Part shown: positions 42,062-53,000 of the stretch, piece by piece | Position numbering within the stretch: the first letter of the stretch is position 1 | Layout: each line of letters begins with the position of its first letter | Source: Sphingobium sp. WTD-1 | GTDB lineage: Bacteria > Pseudomonadota > Alphaproteobacteria > Sphingomonadales > Sphingomonadaceae | NCBI RefSeq assembly: GCF_030128825.1 | Contig: NZ_CP119127.1 | Coordinates: forward strand, 4,763,501 to 4,827,500 | Direction of reading: 5' to 3' | DNA: 64,000 bases | Translations under genes and position numbers: made by a program | The notes under the pieces: generated by a model | The model's database searches: none | The model's input: the letters and a program-made list of their open reading frames with translations, nothing else | What the model was told of the DNA's origin: nothing

Positions 42062-45000
42062 GTGGCAGACGCACAAGCAGTCATTAGAATTAACATCGAA
42101 GCTGCTGGTGCAGAAGCTGGCGCTCGTCGCGTCAATCAAGCCATCGGATCGGTCGGCAATTCATCAAAGGTCGCTGGTGCGGCCAACGACAATCATACCA
42201 AGTCCATTGATCGCCTGACACGCGCAATGAACGACAATGTGAAAGCCGGTGGCGCAGTCGGCAAGATCGTTGAAGACATTAATGGTCGTTCTGCTGCCGC
42301 GATCCCGGTTGTCGGTAATCTCGTTTCCAAACTGCTGTCCATGGGTCCGGTCGCTGCCATTGTTGGCGCGGTCGCCCTCAGCGTGGGCGCTCTCGCCGTC
42401 GCCGCAATCAAAGCCGCTGCTCAGGTGGAGACATGGAAAGCCAACTTGCTGACCATGACGAAAAGCACGGAAGCCGCTGACGCTGCTTATCGTGAACTGG
42501 TCGCCTTCGGCAACAATACCCCCTTCTCAACTGAGCAGTCCGTAACCGGCTTCATCAAAATGCGCGCTCTAGGTCTGGAAACCTCGACCGCAATCATGAC
42601 CAGCTTCGGCAACACCGCATCCGCGATGGGCAAGGACATGACGCAGATCGTGGAAGCCGTTGCTGACGCGACTACCGGCGAGTTCGAACGCCTCAAGGAG
42701 TTCGGTATCAAGGCCAAGCAGGAAGGCGATAAGGTCAAGTTCACCTTCCAAGGCGTGACCACGACAGTCGGTAAGAACGCGACCGAAATTCAGAAATACA
42801 TCGTCGGCATCGGTAATACGCAGTTCGGCGGCGCAATGGCCCGTCAGATGGCGACCGCACAAGGCGCGTTCTCTCAGCTCGAAGATCAGATTTTCAACAC
42901 GCTCGCGGCCATGGGTGATGGCGTTCTGAATAAGACAGTCGGCAAGGTCGTTGGTGCCGTGTCTGCTGGCCTCGATGCGATCACGCCATTGCTGTCAGGC
43001 ATCATGGATGTTGTCGGCGGCCTATTGTCGTTCGTCGTTGATATTGGGGGTGGCTTGCTCTCGATGTGGGTCGGCGGCGAGCAAGGCGCTTCTGACTTTA
43101 AGGGCGCGCTCGATGCGGTAGCAGTTGGCTTTAAGTTCGTCGGTGAATGGGTTGCGATGTCCGGTAAGGTCATCGGCAGCGTCATGGGCTTTGCTGGTGA
43201 CATCATCGGCATGGTCGCTGGTGGCATCCGTAGCGCGTTCGGCATGGCCTTCGATTGGCTCATGCCCGCGACCAAATCGACCGGCCAGAGCATGGGCGAA
43301 AGCCTCGTTGGTATTCTCCGTGCCGCGCAGTTCGTTGCTGGTCAGCTTCCCAATATCTTCAAGGTCGCACTGGCCGAATTGAAGGCCGCGTTCATGCAGA
43401 CCGGCGCAGCGTTGGCCGCTGCTCTAACGGGTGACTTCTCCAAGTTCAGCAAAATCGACCTGTCATTCAACCGCACACAAAAAGTGGCCGGGGCCGTGAT
43501 GACCGGCGCAGGCCGAGTGCAGCAGGACCAGAAAGGCAATCGCAAGTGGATTGATGAAGCTGCTGGTCGCACTAACAAAGGTAACATCGACTTCGCTGCA
43601 ATGGGAAAAGATAAGCCCGGTGGCGACAAAAAGAAGGACAATGGCGCAAGCGAAGCTGAGAAGCGCGCTAAGGCGGAAAAGGAGTTCTGGGACACTCTCA
43701 AGAATGAGGCTGCAACCGTTGAACTGCTCGGCACCAAGGCTGAGGACTATAAGAAGCAGCTAGAGCTACAGAAAATCCTTGGCCGTGATTTGAACGACGC
43801 TGAGATGAAGCGTCTGCTCACTGCAACCCAGCTAGTCCGCACCAACAAGTTCCTAGCCGATGCTGCTCAGGCACATATCGACGCGGTAAACGAAGCCGGG
43901 ATCTCGGAGGAACTGACAAAGAAGCGCGTTGCTGGTCTGACGAAGGATCAACTTGAGCAAGAGCGCGGAGTTCTGGAGTTCCGCAACAAGGCGCAGGCTC
44001 AGGGCGTGGACCTGCAAAGCGCTGCATATCAGGCTGCGGAGAAGGCTCTGCGCGCCGATCTTGCCCGCGTCGATGCCAATAAGCTGCTGAACCAGCAGTT
44101 GGACCGTGCCACCGATCTGGCGGAGCAATACAGCGCCACATATCGTAAGGGCCAGGCCGACAAGCAGAACGCTATGGATCGTGCCGCGCTAGAAGTGGCC
44201 CGCGCAAATGGCACCATCAGTGAAGCGGTCTATAAGGAGATCAACAGCGGTCTGGCTCGCGCTGCGCTTGAGACGGCCAACCAGTTCCGCGACGAGTTCG
44301 GACAGCGCATCGAAGCGCTAGGCGATCATTTCTCCGGTAAGTTCGGCTCTGCGATCAACAAGCTAGGCGCGGCCATTCAGGGCATTGCGCTCGCCGCATC
44401 GGGCAAGAACTTCGGTGGTCTGGGCGCAATCGGTGGCCTGATGGACGTATTTGGCCGCAAGCTGGACGGCAGCTTGAACGGCCTTGGCGACACGTTCTCG
44501 AAGGGCGTCGGTTCGTTCGGTGACAAGCTGTTCAAGAAGGACACATTCGCCAAGCCGCTGTCCAGCATGACCGATAGCTTCGGCGACTTCAAAAAGTCGT
44601 TCGGTAGCATGTTCGGCAAGGACGGCGACTTCATGTCGGGTCTGGGCAATATCCTCGGCAATGCAGCCGGTGGCGCGCAGCTTGGCGGCGCAGTCGGCTC
44701 CATGCTCGGCCTTAACGGCACAGGTTCATCGCTCGGCGGTGCGCTTGGTGGCGCTCTGGGTGGCCCTCTTGGTTCGCTGGCCGGATCGCTGATCGGCGGC
44801 GCACTCGGCGGTCTGCTGAAAAAGGCCAAGTGGGGAACTGCCAGCATCGTGAACGGTCAGATGACCACACGCGGCAATAAGCAGGCATATGAGGATAACG
44901 CGTCCGCCGCTGGCACGACAATCATGTCCACACTCGACAATATCGCATCGCAGCTTGGCGCTGATGTCGGCGGCTACAACGTGTCGCTGGGTCAGTATAA

Positions 45001-45874
45001 GGGCAAATGGCGTGTCAGCGGTTCGGGCAAGACCGGAAAGCTAAAAGGCGGCGATGTTCAGGACTTCGGCAAGGATGGCGCAGAAGCAGCCCTTCGCGCA
45101 GCCATTTCAGATGCGATCAGCGATGGCGCAATTATGGGCGTCAGGGCTTCCACCAATGCGCTGTTGAAAGCAGGCAGCGATATTGAGGCCCAGCTACAGA
45201 AGGCTGTCACGTTCGAAAATGTGTTCAAGGACTTGAAGAGCCGCCTCGATCCTGTCGGAGCTGCAATTGACGCGCTTGGCTTGGAGTTCAAGAACCTCAC
45301 CAAGATATTCAATGAGGCAGGCGCAACTAGTGAGGAATATGCCCAGCTAGAGCAGCTTCGCACCATGAAGCTACAAGACATCATCAAGGAACAGACTAGC
45401 GGCCTGCGCGACATTCTGGACAAGCTGAACGGCGAAGCCAGCGGCAAGTCAGCCATGGCGATGTTCACTGAGGATATGGACAAGTTCAAGAGCTATCAAT
45501 CCGATGCGCTCGCGGGCAAGCAAGTCGATCAAACCGCATATTCTGCTCTCGTTGATAAGCTGCTTGGAAACGGCCAGTCCATCTACGGCATGAACTCCAA
45601 AGAGTATCAGTCACTCATCGCTGAGTTGAAGTCCACAACGGGCGGTTTCCTGACCAATGTAGAGAACGCCTTCAACGGCGTGAACAATGGCACCGATATG
45701 TCAGCAGCACTGAATAGCCAAACAAACGCTATCACCGCAAACCAGACACTACAGACCGACTACCTCGCTCAAATCCTACAGGAGTTGAAAGCAAACGGCG
45801 TTGGCGGTGTCGTGACTTACATTGGCGGCAAGTCCAGCTACAGCGCAGTCAACGGCAAGCTGCAATACAACTAA
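42062..45874 (+). CDS. Tail tape measure protein
   Basis: A 1270-residue protein with a GTG start after AAGGAG. Typical layout: N-terminal basic helix region, a hydrophobic segment (about residues 80-125, PVVGNLVSKLLSMGPVAAIVGAVALSVGALAVAAIKAA), the conserved FGNNTPFSTEQSVTGFIKMRALGL tape-measure motif, long helical stretches, and a glycine-rich zone (residues about 850-920, GNAAGGAQLGGAVGSMLGLNG). Its length sets tail length; at about 0.15 nm per residue this predicts a tail near 190 nm. Confidence 0.93.
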   Translation: MADAQAVIRINIEAAGAEAGARRVNQAIGSVGNSSKVAGAANDNHTKSIDRLTRAMNDNVKAGGAVGKIVEDINGRSAAAIPVVGNLVSKLLSMGPVAAIVGAVALSVGALAVAAIKAAAQVETWKANLLTMTKSTEAADAAYRELVAFGNNTPFSTEQSVTGFIKMRALGLETSTAIMTSFGNTASAMGKDMTQIVEAVADATTGEFERLKEFGIKAKQEGDKVKFTFQGVTTTVGKNATEIQKYIVGIGNTQFGGAMARQMATAQGAFSQLEDQIFNTLAAMGDGVLNKTVGKVVGAVSAGLDAITPLLSGIMDVVGGLLSFVVDIGGGLLSMWVGGEQGASDFKGALDAVAVGFKFVGEWVAMSGKVIGSVMGFAGDIIGMVAGGIRSAFGMAFDWLMPATKSTGQSMGESLVGILRAAQFVAGQLPNIFKVALAELKAAFMQTGAALAAALTGDFSKFSKIDLSFNRTQKVAGAVMTGAGRVQQDQKGNRKWIDEAAGRTNKGNIDFAAMGKDKPGGDKKKDNGASEAEKRAKAEKEFWDTLKNEAATVELLGTKAEDYKKQLELQKILGRDLNDAEMKRLLTATQLVRTNKFLADAAQAHIDAVNEAGISEELTKKRVAGLTKDQLEQERGVLEFRNKAQAQGVDLQSAAYQAAEKALRADLARVDANKLLNQQLDRATDLAEQYSATYRKGQADKQNAMDRAALEVARANGTISEAVYKEINSGLARAALETANQFRDEFGQRIEALGDHFSGKFGSAINKLGAAIQGIALAASGKNFGGLGAIGGLMDVFGRKLDGSLNGLGDTFSKGVGSFGDKLFKKDTFAKPLSSMTDSFGDFKKSFGSMFGKDGDFMSGLGNILGNAAGGAQLGGAVGSMLGLNGTGSSLGGALGGALGGPLGSLAGSLIGGALGGLLKKAKWGTASIVNGQMTTRGNKQAYEDNASAAGTTIMSTLDNIASQLGADVGGYNVSLGQYKGKWRVSGSGKTGKLKGGDVQDFGKDGAEAALRAAISDAISDGAIMGVRASTNALLKAGSDIEAQLQKAVTFENVFKDLKSRLDPVGAAIDALGLEFKNLTKIFNEAGATSEEYAQLEQLRTMKLQDIIKEQTSGLRDILDKLNGEASGKSAMAMFTEDMDKFKSYQSDALAGKQVDQTAYSALVDKLLGNGQSIYGMNSKEYQSLIAELKSTTGGFLTNVENAFNGVNNGTDMSAALNSQTNAITANQTLQTDYLAQILQELKANGVGGVVTYIGGKSSYSAVNGKLQYN

Positions 45875-45884
45875 GGGAGGCGCG

Positions 45885-45890
45885 TAAATA
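45885..45890 (+). promoter_or_regulatory. TAAATA motif before the 45896 gene
   Basis: CGTAAATA, 5 bases before the ATG. A GGAGG lies upstream of the motif, 15 bases from the ATG, too far for normal use. Confidence 0.45.
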
Positions 45891-45895
45891 AGCAC

Positions 45896-46243
45896 ATGGC
45901 AATAGACGCAAACAGAGCATCCTTCATCAAGAAGGAATACCGATGGGACATCAAAGAGGACACTTCTGTCACCGACAAGAATGCGCGTGAAGAGCAAATT
46001 CAGGCAAATGTCGATCCTACGACCGCAAGTCAGCTTGCCACCCTCATCCGCGATCAGAACAAGTCCGCTCGTATCTTCAACGTCAAGATCGACGGCATCA
46101 TTACGCTGGATGACTTCATTGCAGAGGTTCCGCGCTACATTCCTAACATCGCTGACTACGTAACCGATGGCCGTCCGTTCCGTGTCCTGAGCTTCACCGC
46201 TTCCCTGAATAGCGGCACAACGGAAGCGAGGTTGCACGGATAA
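45896..46243 (+). CDS. Tail protein, unknown
   Basis: A 115-residue protein (MAIDANRASFIKKEYRWDIKEDTSVTDKNAREEQIQANVDPTTAS...). It lies between tape measure and distal tail genes and overlaps the next start (TAATG), so it is probably part of the tail tip. No family recognised. Confidence 0.6.
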   Translation: MAIDANRASFIKKEYRWDIKEDTSVTDKNAREEQIQANVDPTTASQLATLIRDQNKSARIFNVKIDGIITLDDFIAEVPRYIPNIADYVTDGRPFRVLSFTASLNSGTTEARLHG

Positions 46244-47007
46244 TGCCTACCATCATGTGCGCCCCTCGCAATTTCGCGGTTAGCTCGTCCAATTCGGCCA
46301 GCAATGCGCCCGCGTCCAATCTCAATCTCGATCATCCCTCGATGGTGTGGCGCTCGTCAAACCTGACTTCCGTGCAGATCACCGTACAGCTTGGCGCGGG
46401 TTCGTGGGACACGATTGCGCTCGTCAAAAACAATCTGCGCGCCACCGATACGGTTCGCATTCGTGCAGCAAATTCGGCCAGCAACACCACGGCAAGCCCT
46501 ACCTATGACAGCGGCAACCTCTCCGCATTTAGTGGAAGCAGCAACAGCGCAGGCAGCTTGACGCTTCTCACTTTAAGTGGTGCGCGCACTGAGACGTTTA
46601 TCCGCATCGACATCACCAGCACAGGCAACCCAGCGGGATATGTCGAAGCTGCCCGCGTCGTGATCGGCAAGCGACTTGAAGAAGATGGCATTGACCTGAA
46701 TGCGGAACACTCCTTCGAAGATACGAGCCAGTCCACTCAATATCGCGGCTTCGAAGCCATTGACCCCTTCGATGTCAAACCATCTTGGAAAGTGACAATC
46801 GGTTATGTCAAGGAAGCCAACTATTGGACCAACTGGTATCCCCTTCTGCGCGATGTTGGCATGAAGAAGGCTGTCTTGTTCCTACCTGATCGCGACAGCG
46901 CATACTTGCAATCCGAGAACCTGTTTGGCCGCATCACCAGCATGGCTAAAGGTAGCCCAGTGTCGTCCGACTACTTCAAGCTGGAACTCTACGTCCGAGA
47001 AATCTAA
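46243..47007 (+). CDS. Distal tail protein candidate
   Basis: A 254-residue protein. SNLTSVQITVQLGAGSWDTIALVKNNLRATDTVRIRAAN and FIRIDITSTGNPAGYVEAARVVIGKRLE read as a beta-sandwich (discoidin-like) domain. The C-terminal YWTNWYPLLRDVGMKKAVLFLPDRDSAYLQSENLFGRITSM is probably the part attaching to the tail end. Position suggests a baseplate or distal tail role. Confidence 0.6.
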   Translation: MPTIMCAPRNFAVSSSNSASNAPASNLNLDHPSMVWRSSNLTSVQITVQLGAGSWDTIALVKNNLRATDTVRIRAANSASNTTASPTYDSGNLSAFSGSSNSAGSLTLLTLSGARTETFIRIDITSTGNPAGYVEAARVVIGKRLEEDGIDLNAEHSFEDTSQSTQYRGFEAIDPFDVKPSWKVTIGYVKEANYWTNWYPLLRDVGMKKAVLFLPDRDSAYLQSENLFGRITSMAKGSPVSSDYFKLELYVREI

Positions 47008-47024
47008 GGCTTAGCCATGCTCAA

Positions 47025-47030
47025 TAAATA
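47025..47030 (+). promoter_or_regulatory. TAAATA motif in a start-codon hairpin before the hub/fibre gene
   Basis: CATGCTC AATAAATAC GAGCATG: the motif is the loop of a perfect 7-bp hairpin whose right arm contains the ATG at 47036. No Shine-Dalgarno is present. Confidence 0.55.
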
Positions 47031-47035
47031 CGAGC

Positions 47036-50000
47036 ATGGCGAAGACATACAATTTCCTCTTTGAAGTCACCCCGCTTAACGGCACCACCCCCACAACTCT
47101 ACGTCTGACTAACATCAGCGCGGACAAGAACGCCACTACGGCTAATGGCCAATCGTGGCTCCCTTGTATCACTTCGATGCCAGATACCGGAGCAACGCTT
47201 TCAGCGGACGGCTTGCTTGATGACATCAAGATCGAGCGCGGCGAACTTAGCTTCTTCTGTTCCAACGACTTCACTAATCATGTCTGGTCTAGCTATGTCT
47301 GGAACAACGCCTTCTATCGCGCATGGTATGGCGAGAATGGCACTGACTTCGCCAGCTACACTCTTTTCGGTGAAGGCCGCACCACCAACCTAGAGCGCGA
47401 CGGCAACCAAGTTACTGTTCGCCTGCTCGGTCCAGAAGCCGATGTAACGTCCAAGCTGCTCAGCAACTCCTATACTGGCATTGGTGGCGCAGAAGGCCCG
47501 TTGGGCTTCAAGGGCAATCTGAAACCCCGCTGCTTTGGCACTCCGCTATCAGTGGAGCCGGTCGAACTCGATCCTGTTAATCTCGTCTATCAGGTTCATG
47601 GCTATGGCGCGGTCGCCTCGATCCAGCCCTATGAATATGGCCTTCCGCTGGAAGCCGACCAATTCAAGGGCAACGCGGCTTCCTATGCCGCGCTGATCGC
47701 GCTGCCGCTTGTGTCGGGTGAATATGCCACTTGCTTGGCAGAAGGCATGTTCCGTTTCGGCGGCACTCCTACACCCAAGATCACCGCCGATGTCACTATG
47801 CCCGGTGGCACATCGCTCGCTGACATTGCGAACGCGATCCTTACCGCTGCTGGCGTTCCGGCGAACAAGATCGGCAGCTTTGCTGCTGTCTCGTCGGTCC
47901 AAACCAACCTCTACGTCACAGGCCAGGTCGAGGCGCTTGAGGCGCTGCAATCCCTGTTCAGGCAGGCCGGTTGCTTCGTGTTCGCTGACAAGAGCGGCGT
48001 TTGGCAGTGCGGCAAGTTCTACGCGTCCACTAAATCTGCGATCACGCTTAACAGCGATCGTTCGACATTCCCCATCCTGCTCGACTGGAAGGAAGACCCC
48101 ACAAAGCCGCCGATCAAGAAGGTCAGCTACGGTTTTCAGCGCTGCTGGGGCGTCCATTCCGATAGCGAAGCCTCGCCTATCGTCAACGAGCTGGCACAGC
48201 AGGCCGAGAACGCAGCGTTAGCTGCCGTTGCCGCCCAGACGACTGCCGACAACGCGCAATCGCTGGCCAATGACGCCAAGGGCGTTGCCGACACCGCGCT
48301 CGATGCAGTCAAGGATGATGACGGCACGGTCATCAAATCCAAGAGCATTCAGGAGAAGGTCAACGAGGCGAACGCCGACATTGCTGAGCTAATCGATACC
48401 TATGGTAGCACGGCGACCGCCGCAGCTTCGGCCAATGCCGCTAAAATCTCAGAGGATGCGGCAAAGGCAGCAGCGACCACTTCTCAGACCGCGAGCAACA
48501 ATGCTGCTCAGGCAAAGGCCGACGCAGAAGCCGCAGAAGCGGATGCCATTGCGGCAAAGACCGCAGCAGAGACAGCCAGGTCACAAGCCCAGACCGCAGC
48601 GACTAACGCGGGCACGGCGAAGACCGCCGCCGAGACTGCAAAAACCGCTGCTGAAACGGCCAAAGCAGCCGCACAGACAGCGAAGACCGACGCGGAAACC
48701 GCATTCAGCAATTCGACCACGGCAAAAAATGCTGCCGTTGCGGCTCAGGGTGCGGCTGAAACTGCCCGCAATAATGCCCAGACCTACGCGACCAATGCCA
48801 GCAATAGCGCAACTGCTGCATCTGGTTCAGCATCGACCGCCAGCACCAAGGCCACTGAGGCAGGAAATAGCGCGACCGCTGCACAGGCCAGCAACGTATC
48901 TGCCACGTCCACGTATAATGACCTGCTCAACACGGTCTATAATCAACCATTGCTGCCATTCTCGTTCGAGGAAGGCACAAAGCACTGGACCCGTGTTCGC
49001 AATGGCGCACCTGCAACCCTAGCGACGACCGCTGGCACTCAGGTCACAGACGCGGATCTCGGTCAGGCGCTACAGTTCTCCGATTGGACCTCTGCCGGAA
49101 CGAATATCCTGAGCAAAGGCGCGGTCGCTGTCTCGGCGGGCCGCATCTATGAAGTGACGGTTCGCTTCAAGGTCACGGCTTCCGATGGTTCGGTCAGCTT
49201 CAATCCGATCCTTGCGACCATGGCCGAAAACTACGTCGGTACAGATGGATCGTCAGCGGCATTCGCTTCGGGCGGATCGTCCAGCGTCACAGCCAACAAT
49301 GTCGTCCAGACCTTCACTGCCAAGTTCGCGATCGGCGGCGGCGCTGGCATTGCCTCGCTTCCATCCAATACAAAATATATCCGCCCCGGCCTTCGTCTGA
49401 ACTCGTCAGAAACAGGGCTGACGCTCGTGATTGGCGAAATTCGCCTGCTCGATGTGACCGAGCGCGAAGCATCCGCCGCGTCCGCAAATGCAGCTTCCAC
49501 TTCTGCCAGCGCCGCAGCGACCAGCGCTACCGATGCGGGCACTTCCGCATCTGCTGCCCAGACCAGCGCGACCACTGCCGCGACACAGGCCGGTAAAGCA
49601 TCCACTTCCGCAACCAACGCCGCGACCAGTGAGACAAATGCTAAGGGGTCGGAAAATGCGGCCAAAACGTCTCAGACAGCCGCTGCGACATCCGCAACGA
49701 ACGCGGGCAACTCGGCCACTGCCGCAGCGACTTCGGCGTCCACGGCTAGCTCAAAAGCGACGGAAGCAAGTCAATCCGCATCGACCGCGACCACACAGGC
49801 TAACACTGCAACCACTAAGGCCGGTGAAGCATCGACCAGTGCGACGAACGCCGCAACCAGCGAGAGCAATGCGCTAGGGTCGAAGAATGCGGCTGCAACT
49901 TCCGCCACCAATGCCGCGACCAGCGCCACAAATGCGGGAAATAGCGCAACGGCTGCAAGCGGCTCGGCATCGACCGCAGGCACAAAAGCCACGGAAGCAG

Positions 50001-53000
50001 GTAACGCGGCGACTTCTGCTGCTGCATCGGCGGTATCCGCGAACTCGACCTATAACAGCACGCTCGGCGCGCTCTATGTCTCATCGCCCATTTTGCCATC
50101 GACCTTTGATGAAGGCGCGAAGCACTGGACCAACCAGCGAACCGGCAATCCAACCAGCTTGGCCGACATTCCAGGAACTGCGGTGATCGACGCCGACATG
50201 GGTCCGTCGTTGGAATTCAACAACTGGGCCGGTGCAGGCAATAATATCCTGACTAAAGGCGTGATCGCACCAAAGCCCGGTCGCATCTATGAAGTCTCGG
50301 TTTCGTTCAAGATCACGCAGAGTGACGGCTCGGTTAGCTTCAACATCGCTTTGGGAACGATGCTATCCGGCTTCGGAACAGCAGCATCCAATTATAGATC
50401 AAGCACCATTGGGAACTACTCGACCACCGGTTCTGTCAATGTCCTAACTGGCAAGTTCTCCCTTGATACCATCTCCGGTGTGACCACCATCCCGGCCGAT
50501 GTCGTACTATTCCGTGCTGGCTTGCGTCTGAACTCATCAGAGACTTCGGGATCGCTGGTTTTCCGTGTTGGTGAAATCCGCATTACAGACGTTACCGAAC
50601 GCGAAGCGGCTCTGGCTTCGGCAAATGGCGCAGCGGCCAGCGCATCGGCGGCAGCAACTTCGGCTTCCACTGCATCGACCAACGCGACCAATGCTGGAAC
50701 ATCGGCCACGTCGGCGTCGAATTCCGCAAATACCGCGACCACAAAGGCCGGCGAGGCATCGACTAGCGCCAGCAATGCCGCAACTAGTGAGAGCAACGCC
50801 AACGCATCAAAGAATGCGGCCTCGACCAGTGCGACCAATGCCGCCAATAGCGCGACCAATGCGGGCAACTCGGCGTCTGCTGCGTCGGGCAGCGCCAGCA
50901 ATGCCCAGACCAGCGCGACAAACGCGGGCAATTCGGCATCTTCGGCGGCGGCAGCGGCTGTGTCTGCATCGTCCAGCTTTGATGGTGCTAAGGTAACCGC
51001 TGCATCGCTGTTGCCATCCGACTTCATGCAAGATGGCTTGTTCTGGTCGCACACCTTCACTGGTGTGCCCGGCTCTCAGGCAGCTTTGTCCAATGCGGTT
51101 TCGTTTGTCGATGTCGCCAATGTCGGTCGCGTCGCTCAAATGGGCGGTACAACCACATATCGATACATCGCGCCTCTGGGTGCTGTCAGCGTGATCGCCG
51201 GTCGAACCTATCGCCTAACCATGTCGGTGCGCGCAACATCGGCCACTGCGCCGGGCGTGCGCCTCTACGGCATATACCTGTCCAGTTCATATGGTCAGAT
51301 TGGTCAGCCATCCACTTTGCAGACGCTTTCGGTCCAAAACCAGTGGTATAACGTAACAATCGACGTAACCGGTGACGCAGTGATCGCGGGTAGCGGCGCT
51401 TACTTGCGCCCACTGCTGCGCCTCGAACCGGGAGAAACGCACACGATCCAGCTCGCATTTCTGAAAATCGAGGATGTTACGAGCCAATTGGCCGCTGCCT
51501 CGTCTGCTTCCGCCGCCGCAACCAGCGCATCGTCGGCAGGTACGTCCGCGACCAATGCGGGCAATAGCGCGAATAGCGCGACCCAGTCAGCGAATACGGC
51601 TTCCACCAAGGCCAATGAAGCATCCAATAGTGCAACATCGGCAGCGAACAGCGCGTCTAGTGCCTCGTCGTCCTCAACCGATGCCACCAACAGCGCGACC
51701 GCCGCAAACTCGTCCGATGTCTCCGCAAAGCTCAGCGCAGCTTCTCAGATGCCATCTGATTTCCAGCAGGACGGCAAATTCTGGCAACAGGGCTTTGGCG
51801 GTCTACCGGCTGCACTAAACCCGATCACCGCGAATTCGACCTTTGCTTTCGTCAACAACAGCGATGTCGGTCGATCCATGCGCGTCACGGCGACTGCTCA
51901 GACCGACGTTGGCAATATCGGAATGATGCCGCTCCAAGCGGATCGCGTTTATCGTATCACTGCAAAAGTCCGTCAGCAGACCGGCTCCGTTTTTGCCCAG
52001 CTTCAGCTTTTCCGCATTGGCGTGAATACGACCGGCAGCACGATGGGCAATGGCACAGTCCAGTCGACTTACACCTTCACGGCTCTGAACCAATGGGTTG
52101 AACTGACCGGCACGGTTCCGGCATCCACGACCAACGCAATGATTGCAGCCGGCGCGTCCAGCATCCGTTGCTTGCTGCGCCTCTTGGCCGCGTCTTCCAC
52201 GGTTACGGTCGATTATTCGTTCATCCGCATTGAGGATATCACCGAAAGCACAGGCGCAGCCGGATCAGCCAGCGCAGCGGCCAATAGCGCTTCTCAGGCA
52301 TCCGCAAGTCAATCGGCTGCTGGTTCGTCCGCTTCATCGGCCCAGACCAGTGCAACCAATGCGGCGACATCAGCGGGTCAGGCATCGACCAGTGCGAGCA
52401 ATGCATCGACCTCGGCCAACAATGCCGCTGGCAGCGCCAACACTGCATCGACACAGGCAACAAACGCCAGCAACTCCGCAAATGCCGCATCTGGCAGTGC
52501 AACCAGCGCCAGCAACAGCGCATCGGCGGCTAGCACGTCGGCATCGAATGCAGGCAACAGCGCATCGACCTCAGCGGCTCAGGCTCTTTATGCGGGCAGT
52601 TACGCGACCGGCAATTTCATCGCGAAGCCGACATTCGAAGACGGTAGCACCGGCATGTGGAATGGCTCGGTATCTGTCACCAGCTATTCTAACGGCGCGC
52701 TGGGCACGACCAAGGAACTGCGTAGTCAGGCGCGTGATGCAACCGAAGGCGCAGAGTTTATTCCGCTACCCCAAACCAATGATCGCGTTTTTCGTATCTC
52801 GGGTTATGCGCGCTGTGGCTCGTCGTCTGCATATCCGGTTAATGTCGGCATTCAGGGACAATTGGCCAATGGATCATATTCGTTCCCATATAGCCGTGCG
52901 GCTAATGCCGGTGTGACGACCTGGAGCTATTTCGAGTTTAATCTCGGCATTCCGGCAAACATCCTTCGCTTCAAGCCCTTCGTCCAGTCCCAGAACGACG

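Noticed and set aside
46625..47590. Other long reverse frames over late phage genes
   Set aside because: Same strand bias argument; the plus-strand frames carry recognised structural proteins.
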